From: Spisula solida
Taxonomy: Eukaryota; Mollusca; Bivalvia; Venerida; Mactridae
Assembly: GCA_947247005.1 (NCBI GenBank)
Contig: OX365944.1
Span: forward strand, 18,699,501-18,763,500
Length of the DNA stretch: 64,000 bases
Direction: 5' to 3'
Position 1 is the stretch's first letter, and each line of letters starts with the position of its first letter. Below, piece after piece: positions 47,901 through 59,900 of this stretch. A program made the position numbers and the translations under genes. The notes beneath the pieces are model-generated. The model did not search any database and was not told the origin of the DNA. It saw only the letters and a list, made by a program, of their open reading frames with translations.

Positions 47901-50900
47901 GTTTTTTACATCGGAGAACAGGAAATGATCCGTTGTCCTCGGTAGATCAAAGCTACAACTTAAATCCAATAAACAAACACTCATGAATAATTCAACCTGA
48001 TGCTGATATAACACTTCACAATTATGATTAAATTTGAGAGGTTTAAAGAAAACCTGAAATTTCTGTCATGTTAATGATGTAATAAACCATGTATCTAGCA
48101 AGAACGCTGTGAGGACACGCATCTCTTACAACTCTCTCTGTTTTATGGTCCTGTTACATCGTCGTACTTATTTGTTTGTTGATGACATGATGTGTTGATT
48201 TCTTGTCCGTATCGGTGTTTAGTTACATTTTCGCGTTCAGTTGTTTGTTATGCATTGTGCCGAGTGTTCATGGTTTGTGTTATTTCTGTTTTCTGTGCTC
48301 GGCTGATTCAGTTGAGTGCTGCCTTTCCTGCACGATGTCTGTATCATCTTGTTTCTATTTGTACCTACCTTTGAGTGCCCCTAGTGGGTATGTTGCTTTT
48401 TCTGATCTCAGCTCTTTGTGCCCCCGATGTTCGGACTTTGTGTGTCAAATACAACTTGCAATCTGAGAAAACTAAGCCACCGTTTGCACCGCATGATGTG
48501 TTCGCTTTTAACAACCGTTCGGTATACTCAAAATACTCTTTTGACTACATGTAATGGGTTTCGAAGTTAGATTTGTACAATTATTGGCATTCTTAACTTC
48601 GTGTTTTAAGCACTTCAACTGGTCTGGGTGATATAAGACCTCTATGCCCCCCTCGTGCGATTGTTACTTTGCAGTAGTCTACCTGGCTATTTCTCCTCCA
48701 TCTTCGATCGTCTATGGAGGTTCAGCTACTTTTTTGTCGTTATGTTTTATGTCAGTCCTGTCGTTATACACATGCCAGTTCTAACACTGCGCTGATGTGA
48801 CTTACGTAAACATCCGTTCCCGTTCAAAGATCGATCACGTGTATATTTCTTATATTGCTCTCATGATATACACGTGCCCTTTACCGTTCTTTTAACCGTC
48901 ATACTATATATAGGCCGCCATTCATTAAAAATGCAATCCGGATCAATATACGTATCGGACCAAAATAGATAAATTCTTAGATTATCATCAAGACTTCCAG
49001 GTTCCCACCCATCCCAATCTCTTAATTTTCTGTTAATAGTATTAAAAAAAGGGAAACATCACTTAAGACAACTGTACTCTCTTCATTGTAAGAAAATTGT
49101 ATGCTAACCTAGTAAGTAAGTAAGTGATGCTAACCTAGTAAGTCAGTAAGTAAGTGATGCTAACCTAGTAAGTCAGTAAGTAAGTGATGCTAACCTAGCA
49201 ACTAATTGATTTTTTCAGTCTAAAATATGCCAATAACAGAACAAGGTCACTGATTAAACCCGTTTACGTTCGTTGCTAACTGAAATAATGATAGTGAAAA
49301 GGTACGCAATAGGAGAGATCATGTTTGTATACAAAGGGATTAGTACCACCAGCTAGCTATTGGTGAATGGCAGGTTTTTATTGTTCATTCATCCAATAGA
49401 TTGCTGGTGGGCATTTTGCATATGAATACGGTGATCTCTCCTATTCTGTAGGTTGTTAAATTGCAATATTAGGACTGCTCCAAGTGTTGGTATATGTATT
49501 CATAATTATATTGTTCCTCCTCGATCCCCAATCGCGACATACCCGTGTCTTTGAACATCTATGAAACTGGCTTATCTCCCTTGCTTGACGCCCACCATAG
49601 TTAGTTCCGGGTAACTACTAACTAGTTCGCTCGGTGTCATGATTACGATTGGGAAGTCGTCATATGACTGAAATACTGTTGACCAGTGGGACTTTAAACA
49701 ATATTGAATTGATCAATTAGTTTAGTGTTGTTTTAACTTTTCTCTTAAAACCCACGGCAATAGTTACCTCCCTTTGTTGTTAGACTGCCCTCCGAACCAT
49801 TCTGATCGCCTCGGCCTTTGTGCATTGCAATAGACCGGAGACAAACGGAAATGGCAGAGCTTTCACGATTGCCCTCCGAATCAGTCTAATTTCTGTTCGG
49901 ATATTGCAGTTAGTCTAGCTTCTCTCTAGTCAAACGATTTATGAAATATGACTGCTTGATGTAGTTACCTTGTATAAATATTGTAAAGATGACAAAAGTC
50001 CGGTTTGGCTAGATGACACATAGTGATGTCATAGTAACGTCACAGAAGTTCCAAACTTTTGGTGTGGCTTCTAAATATAGCTTGGCAGATGTTGTGTCAG
50101 AACCAGCAATATCAAACAAACAAAATTAACCTCATTGCAAAAAATGGCATTTGAGTGCTTTCAAAGAATCATATTCAAGACACCATAGACGATGCCAGTA
50201 ACGGCGTGAAACGTTAATTAATTCTTTGTTAAAACCCACAATAGAAGTTAAAAAATTGTTTATGATACAACACTTGATAAACAAAGCAGGTTATTGAAAA
50301 CACACGAACGATATCGATTGTATCGCATGTTATTAGCATTCCGTATTGTCATTTGTTTATATAATCCTTCAACAACAGATGACAATATGCATTTTGTATT
50401 GACATAATGGCCCAATCGTTGGTCTACAGTATACTATTGACTTAATATATCGACATCTCAAACAGTGAAATGCTGCATTTGTGGATTATTGCAATGTCTA
50501 ACCGGTAGCGCATTCTGTCGTTTTTAATTGAATTACATGTAGTTGGTATGCATGGGCAAGGTGGATGGCAGGAGAGCTAATGATCCGCAGATTGTTTCCC
50601 ATCTAACATAACTAACTTCACTTACCGTCTTTCGGGCAAGGCTTTACATAAAATGGGTACAACCGATTTTACTTATTTTAGATGCTGACTGACATCACAT
50701 TTCATTTGTGAGGCTGCAGGGTTAACAATTTAGAGTGATTTTTAAACCTTTTGGACCTTTCGACAGCTGAAACTTGGTCTTTCGGCTTTTTAGCAGCTGA
50801 AAGTTGGACGTCAGCTTTTTGACAGCTGAAACTTGGATTTTTAGCTTTCTGACAGCTGCAACTTGGACTTTCAGCTTTTTACCAGCTGAAACTTTGGCTT

Positions 50901-53900
50901 TTAGTGGTTTAGTTTCATTGTCTCGTACAGTATGTTGAACGTTGCGCCGTGTGATTGTGGGTTATGTTATTTATGTTTACTCTGCTCGTCTGTCTCAGTT
51001 GAGCGCTGCCTTCCCTGTCCAATGGGCTTAATATTTTTGTTATCAATCAGCCAAACATGGAACAACATGAGAAATATCCACCATTAACTATATACGTTTA
51101 AACCAATGTCATTCTTGTCCATAGGATAACAAATTGGGACTATGTCTTAAATTGTAGTTGTTTAAAGTCGTTCGTAAAATTATAACTATCCGACACGAGG
51201 CTGCATCCAGCTTAATGTAATCTAAATTAATTGATAGCACAAAGTCATGTGGTGCTATTTACGTAAGCACCGATTTGGATCAGTTCATGCCTTGGATGTT
51301 TTGACTGTTTCCCTTGATCAGCGGACATTTAAGTTTAAAATGGAAAACAGCTATGTTTACTCGTTAATCACCAGCGCTCTAGGGACTACAGAAATTCTGG
51401 TCTGTGCTGGTTGATTTAGGTTTATTTCATTAGCAACGCCAGTGTATGTAATTTTTACCATTGTGTGGCTCATCTTTTTCAGCGTCTTGGTTTTTATCTT
51501 TTCCCTGGCATGAGACACTCTAAACGCATTACAATTTATTTTCCTCTTATTTAGAATTAATGGTTTAACTATCACGCGACGGTTACATTAAAATGCCGTT
51601 TTTCGTTGCGATCCATTCAGGTGCAAAAAACTGTACAGAGCGTTAACCTTAACCTATCAACGTCATAGACGGTCGTAAAATATCTTAATTAATTGATTAC
51701 CTTATCATTTAAGTTATCAACATGGAACTTTACTATTCTATTGTTGCTAGTGAACAAGGTTAAACAAAACATCACCCATTTTAAATTCGCAATGTTTCTA
51801 AAATAGACGAGCTAGTACTAAGGTTTTGATCTGTTTATGGAAACGCGCTTTATTGCTTCAGTGTGTCCCATCAATCGAAAAGCGCATGCTAGAAATGGTC
51901 TTTATATCTTGTTGGAAATTCGACGTCACATTATTTGTTTTACTGCATGAACGAGTTTTTATTGCATCTCTGTATCAAACGGCGATTAGTTCATCGAGAA
52001 GACTTTATATCTCTTTATACTAACAAGCACACATCAAATATAGACATTAGGTCAGGGCTTTTCACTATAAATTGCAATGGTTTCCATATACGAAACACAT
52101 AGGTACGATCCTATACTGCGACCTGACAGTGTAACGACAATTTCCAATTCCTTCTTTATTCTATATGAATGATAGTGACTATAAAAATCATTAAAAAGGA
52201 CCAAAATGTTTTTATTTTATTTTTTCCAAATTAAGACTGTTTGAAAGACGAATAATTAAACTAAATCACCCCGTTCGCATACGGTCGATTGTTATAACGG
52301 TTAAAATTTTATAAGCGTTTTTCTAAATCTCCCCTCTATAACTCTATATAGATCTGAGCGTCTTATCGGTAGCTGTTCATGGGACCCAAAGTTGGACATG
52401 CAGGGGTTATTGGCATTCAAGTGCTGATGACATGTACCATATTCATCTTTGTTTGTTATTCTCTTATACCCTCGTGGCGATGGACACCATCAGGAATGAG
52501 GTGTTGAGAGGGATTAATATAAGATGGAAAGACTTGTTTCACAATCGTCCTGAAATACGTAAATTAGTATAAACTAAATTAGTATAAACTAAAGACTATG
52601 ACTAGAAATGTGTCCATATGACACGGGTGCCGCATAACAGCACATATCATTTGCGAAAAGAGAGGGGACTGCTGGTTGAGGCAACATAATTATTCAATTT
52701 CTCTAGCCTTGTGGACTATATTTATCTGCTCTTTTTTTCAGTTATATTTAAATGTGATGTCAAAACAGGCATTTGGTTCACCAGAGAAGGACACGACCAG
52801 TCTGTCTGGGGTTGATCTCAGTGAAAACGGTAGTAAAGCCGTGATAGAGTTCACAGCATCATCAAGTGCCGTTCTCGAAAATGAAGGAAAGGTTCGACTT
52901 GGAATCCGAAGATATGGAAAACTGGACGTTCCTTGTGTTGTAAGGTAAAATGATGTCAGTATACAGCTAAAAGTGCTCAAATCAGTTAAATCACAAAAAA
53001 ATGTTTTTGCAAATGATTCTACCCTAATGCCCGAAGGTACATGTAGTAGATTCGTTCTGGGAGTCGAAAAAATAAGTTCAGAGTATGTGACGTCAATTTG
53101 GGGGATGTTGTAAATTATTTACAACCATTTTCCAAGTTAAACGTGTAAGTGCCTTTATTTTTTCTCATAAAATTCCACATATGTCTCTCTTGGGACTGGG
53201 GTTATCTATGGTGAGATAACAATAATCTGATGGTATAGAAAATAAACTCTACAAATACTCAATAATATTAAGTTGATACAATGATAACAATTGGCTTATT
53301 ATAACTGCGCCGCGATATTTCCCAATACATAATCAAACATAAACTGCGTTATATGTTTTACTATGAATTAAATCCAAGAACGGAACATTGGTTAATTACA
53401 TCCTCCAAGCAAACAGCAGAACATATAGAAATGGCCAATGCTTGTGTGTACTAGGTTTTGTTTGTTTGCGTTCGATAAGTGCATGATGATTGGTTTTCCT
53501 CAGATTGACCAATGCTCTCTGACTTCTAGTGGGTAATGTGATACAATGACTCGGGGTGCGATACCATAGCTCCCAGTGTGTAATGTGATACAATTACTCG
53601 GGGTGCGATACCATAGCTCCCAATGTGTAATGTGATACAATGTCTCGGGTGCGATACCATAGCTCCCAGTGTGTAATGTGATACAATTACTCGGGGTGCG
53701 ATACTATAGCTCTGAGTAGACTCCTTGGCTTTTTTTGAGTTCCTGGTGCACAACACTGATACACGCGAAACTGCCTCTAGGTGGCTCCAACCTATTCATC
53801 TCTTTTTGCGGTGCACTATAAGCAATACTATATTTGTAATAGCCTTATATCAATTTTCACTGAGTACAAATTGGTAACAAATTAACGTTTCTAAGTCATG

Positions 53901-56900
53901 ACTGACTCCATATCAACATAAAGTTACAGTTGCTTATTACAAAATACGGAATGAAAGAAGCACACAGACGAACATTTGAACACATTAGTTGTGCAATTTG
54001 TAATATTATGTTGTAACTAGATTTTAGCATACTATATTTGTCTATTAACTTACGCAACATTTTCATCAGAAGCTAAACTGTAAACATTCAGGGCCAAAAT
54101 AACGGAGATTCAATGTAAAATGCCAGCTATTAAATAAAGAAACGACCATATGTCTGCGTTTAAGTATTTGATTAGAGAGAAAGTACACCGTTTTTGTTTT
54201 GCTTACTACTTTGGTCCAAGATAGACCTATCATTAAACCTGATCTAGACTATGTACCTTTAATCATCGTACAGAGTGATCTAATAACAATCATTGAACCA
54301 TCAAGTAATTATTCTACACAAGAGAACCTTTCATTTAATGAAGACTGACAGATATTAAAGATTCAGCTCCGTATTAGTCTCATAACGTCCTTAATCAGGT
54401 AAATTCTCGATGACAGATTTTTTGTCAATATTTAGAAATACGCGTCATTGACACGTGGGCGTTTCCATGACAACCAAATTCTATAATTTTTATCTACCAG
54501 CGTATTCTGTAATAGCGCTCTAAATTAATTTGAAGATTGACATTTTGAACTTTAAAATTTTCTTCTACCAACTTTGTGCTATATATAACTACCAGTATAG
54601 TAAGTGCTTGGAGCAGCAAGTTATTACAACGAAGTTGAAGTCCCTGAACCGCATACTGCTAAATCATTTAGGTGAAAATTGCTTAAAGTCGGCCTATTTG
54701 GGTTCGTAGTCAGCCTGTGTCGTCAACGGTTGACAGAAATGATTAAGAAATAAGTTTGATTTATGCTGGTACTTGATCTGTTGAAACAAGGGAGGTGGTG
54801 CATTTAGCCTTTCAGGAGGATTACTCCGACCTTCCTTCCACAAACCTAACGTGTCTTTTCAATCGCTCCGTATTTTAAAATACTATTAAAATCATTAAGA
54901 AAACAAAGCATGCGAAAAACATCTCAATTTAATGTCTGTGAACTGTGAAGACCATTTCACGTGTCTCTTAGTTGTTTTTTTAAATGCCGAGCATAGCCTT
55001 TATTTACCAGTCAGCTTTCCGCTCAATCCGGTTTTGAACTCGGGTCGTGGATACATGGACATGGATACAGTTAACGCCATGGATCCTGGAGGACATGGAT
55101 ACAGTTAACGCCATGGATTCTGGAGGACATGGATACAGTTAACGCCATGGATCCTGGAGGACATGGATACAGTTAATGCCATGGATCCTGGAGGACATGG
55201 GTACTGTTAACGCCATGGATCATGGAGGACATGGATAAAGTTTACGCCATGGATCCTGGAGGACATGTGTACTGTTAACGCCATGGATCCTGGAGGACAT
55301 GGATAAAGTTTACGCCATGGATCCTGGAGGACATGGATACAGTTAACGCCATGGATCCTATCCAGGCGTATGACCAACTACGCTAAACGAACGAGCATTT
55401 AATTTGGGATGATGCAGCACTATCCCCTTACAATATATTAACTAATCAAGTTGATTTTTGTTTTAGCGGATTGAACGCCTTTTCTAACCATTTTTATCAG
55501 TTATATACGGCGACTGATTTGCCTAACAAATTCAGCGCACTGACCAACCTAATTTGACCACGGTTGCAGCTACATATTTAGCTAGTCATAGTGTATTTTA
55601 AACTTGCTTTAAATATGGTTTTCTGAATTTTAGATTGGAAACAATCGATGGAACTGCCGAAGCGGTCAATGACTATGTTCCTTTAAAAACGAAAGTAGAA
55701 TTCGATGCGAATGAAATACTGAGAGAAATCAACATAGAAATAGTGGATGACGATATATGGGAACCAGACGAGTTTTTCTTCGCCAAGCTTTTCGTTGACC
55801 ATGATGACAAAAATTCGCGGGAAGTGGTACTAGGAAGCGCCTCTATCAATCAGATCACCATTATTAATGATGATGGTAAGTGTACTAGTTGTTTTAGTTT
55901 ATTCAGAAGTTTGAAGTTGAATCGTTGGTTGGGGTTCTCTTTCTGTCCTTTAATTTCGATATTTTGTTGCTACAATACACATTATCCATAATTCGAAGAT
56001 CCCGCTTGTTCAGTGGTATCAAAGAGCATTCACTCCGGGAACGTGAGATTGTGGGTTCCATCCAAAGTAACTCAGCGTATAAGGATGGGTTCAGGATTGG
56101 TTGACCCTGTGTCAAAATACTGTGGCCGAGTAATACCCGTAACATTGTATATTGGGAACACTGCCAATAATAATGTGTGGTAATACATCGGAAGTGTCCC
56201 CTCGTAAATGTTTCTACAAAAAAGTATCAGAACTAAACAAGGAATCACTGAAAGTATGGAAGAGTACCGTTAATGTTAAGGCATCGGGAAAGTTTACAGT
56301 CAGTTTAACAATATAACGCAAACAAGGTAGCGGCATTAAGAGCTTACATTTCCATTACAGAACCAGGCTCATTTTCTTTTACGAAACCAAGTTACGTCGT
56401 GCGTGAGGGTACGGGTAAAGCACAGTTGATTATCACCAGGGTAAACGGTGCCGACGGTATTGTGCACATAAGCTATCAAACCAAAGATATGTCGGCATCG
56501 TCGGGAAAAGATTATATATCGGGAGAAGGAACAGTTGAGTTTGGACATGGAGAAACCCAGAAAACTGTTGACATCACCATATTAAACACAGAAGTGAGTA
56601 TTTGTTCTATTTTGCAATTGAAAGCCGACTGGCAGATAAAGCCTATGCTCGGCATGTCCTCGTACTGCGTCATGTTTCGTTTACTTGTGTGATTTGGGTA
56701 CCTTTCTTGTTTGAGTGCGGCCTTTTCTGTCTGATTTTTTTTCATCTTCGGCCAAGTTTATCAGCCGAACTGATATACGGAATCGGCTGAGTCGGCGGCG
56801 AGTTCTATTGTCTCCATTTGAAGAGCTGCATGTATTTACAATATAAGTGGATTGTGGTCAATACCTTTACAGGGATGCATCAACGTGTGAAGCGTTGCAC

Positions 56901-59900
56901 CTGGGATTTCTTTTTTACTTTTTCAGATTTTAAGCAGAGTCGTGACCCCTGTCTGAAAACATTTTATACACATTTTATACATGTGTTGACAAAGTAGTCA
57001 TTTCATTTATAGCATTTTACGTTATACCCGACCAAAGCCTTGTAAATACTTAAAATAATTCGAGCGTAACTTGGTACTAAATAAAGTGTTATAAATTTAT
57101 CAACATGGTGGGGTTCAAGTGTTTTGTTTCTTTAATTAAAGGAGGAAGAGCGAGATTGCAGTTTTATGACAGAACTTACCACAGCTACGCCGGGAGCAAA
57201 AATAGGAAAAATAAGCAAAACTATAGTCACCTTAGTCAATGATGATGGTAAGTAAACGAGATATGTGAGGTTACCTTAATTCACTGGGGAATAATTCCAT
57301 ACCCAGAAATCTAAGCCATGTTGCTGGTTTATTGGCGAAATGGTGACCTCAACCACACAACTAAATTCACTCGATTTCTGTACTTTCAACCTGTTTTTTT
57401 TATTTCCAAATTTAAAAGTCACGAGCCAACGACCTCTCGTAATTGCTTTTTTGGCATCCATGAAAATATATTTTTTAGACTATCAATCATCTGTCTAACA
57501 ATGTTTATTCCAATACAAAACTTCTGCAAAACATCTGATCTGTCATTTAACTAGGTATGGAGCACCGGTGTGACAGGCCTTAAATTAATTATAGTTTCCG
57601 TTAGTCGCCAAGTAGAGACACCTGATTTTACAGACAAAACGCGGATCAATTACCGTTGCATAATCAAGATAATGTCAGTGAATGCATGATAGCATATGGG
57701 TCTCGGAATATCTGATAAAACGTTTCAGCCCAAAAATAGTTTAGCCCTAAAAATGTAGCTACCAAACTGTTGAGCGTGTGTATGGTTTTGTGGCGAAGTT
57801 TTCATTTATTTTAAAAGTTTTCTGAGGTTGTTGGATGTGGCAGTTATAATACCGTGTGTGTGTATGTTAACATTCTTTGCCACTAAGCGGGCATACTGTA
57901 GTGTACGACACACAAACACTGAATCCATTTTAAAATCTATTGTAGAGCAATAGATGAGAACCAATAATAAACATTCATATTCCTAGTATAAATATACCGT
58001 ACTCATGTACAAAACGACATTTCAAACCACGGTTACTTTGACTTTATATAGTAATTAAAATGCTGTACTTTTATTTGACAGAATTTCAAGATATGGTGAG
58101 TCGAATCGCTGTTGCGACAAAACAGAATTTGGATTCTTTAAAATTGGAATCGACAACTTGGAAGGAACAATTTCATAATGCAATGAACGTCAACGGTGGA
58201 GACGTGGAAAGTGCCTCAACAATAGATTATATCATGCATTTTCTATCATTCTTTTGGAAAGTATGTTATTAAATATACTAACTTAAACCTATGTTTATAT
58301 ATGCAGAGTGCTGAAAGGATTGATAGCTAAATTTAACGTGATATCAATTTTTAAGCTAGATTCTTTAAAACTTACAAAATATGAAAACTACAAAAAAACT
58401 GGTATCGTATGCAAGTGTTTAATAAGTACCAACCAGATTAACAATGGTAGACCCTTTGCGAAAATATTATTCTCGCGTAAAAATCATACGGTGTACAATT
58501 ATGTATTATCGTTTAGTACGTTGATTCATTCATACAGTGCTATAGTCGGTTTACTACGCACAAAATAGTTACCTTAATTTCAACCTCGAGTCATTGATAA
58601 TGCAAATTTTCCAGATGGTATCCCTGTTGACCGTGGTACAACCGAGTGAAATCATAAAAAAAATTGAATAAACAAGGCACGGACGTAAATGTACATGTAG
58701 AAGTTAAATCACAGATGTTAACATTTCCAAGAATTATTAATCTAAATGTTTTATTTCAGGTGATGTTTGCATTCATACCTCCACCTAGTTATTGCGGTGG
58801 TTGGCTGACATTTTCATTCTCACTGGCGTGGATTGGACTTCTTACTTGTATTGTGGGAGATATGGCTTCAATCTTTGGTTGTTTGATTGGACTCAATGAC
58901 CTTATCACTGCTATAACGTTCGTTGCCTTAGGAACCAGTATGCCAGACACATTCGCCAGTCGTCAAGCAGCGATTATGGAGAAAACTGCGGATAGTTCTA
59001 TCGGCAACATCAATGGTAGCAATGCAGTGAACGTATTTCTTGGTCTTGGTTTACCTTGGCTCATCGCTTCCATATATTGGGAGTCAAAGGTAATGTATAC
59101 CGTTTAATATGTAACTGAATATTATGCATGAACTATTTCAGTGAATTGAGAGTTACAGTTGGCAAACCAGCGCTAACAAGGACACAAAGGCCATGTACAT
59201 TTGTATTATATTTTAACCGACATTTTGATGAAGCTAATGACATTCAAAAGATAATAATAAATCGAACCGGGAAAGCGACACACAGCAGAAACAACATCTA
59301 ACACAAAGAATCCCATCACAAATGTAACAAGAAAAACGATAAGGCACAATACGCACAAGAAGACGACAGCTTACACGTCCATTTCAAGCCTACTCCAAAT
59401 GCGAAAGTTGCAAAAGTTCGATAGCATTTAAAATGGATACAATCAAATAAAATTCGAAATAATAATCAACAAACAACAACGAATCACGAGGACAACCAAA
59501 CAGCACAAGGACAACCATTCAATAAAAAGTAGCATTGATGGTTTTGTAATGTTCTTTTGAAGCGGACAATACACACAAAAATGAAGGTTGACATTAAAGT
59601 TAAATCAGTGACCAGAATTGGACAACTAACTGACGAGGACTACCTGACACAAATATTGCAAACATTGTTGAGACTCTACACGCATACGCTTACCTATACT
59701 AGTTCGTATGTCCGCATATTAAAATGAACAAAATACGTTTGTGTCGTCACGAAATGAAATACTGTTACTAGTATGACGACATGTTGGTCTAAGCGTTAGA
59801 TACTACAAAATATGAAAACTACTTAAGAACTCCCGAAGCAGCTCAATCAGAGCTGAGATAAATCTCAAATACTGTCACGTGTCTTTGAGATAATTTCCAT

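Noticed and set aside
57318..57554. 78-residue frame in NCX intron 6
   Set aside because: No splice borders with correct phases and no similarity to Calx-beta sequence.
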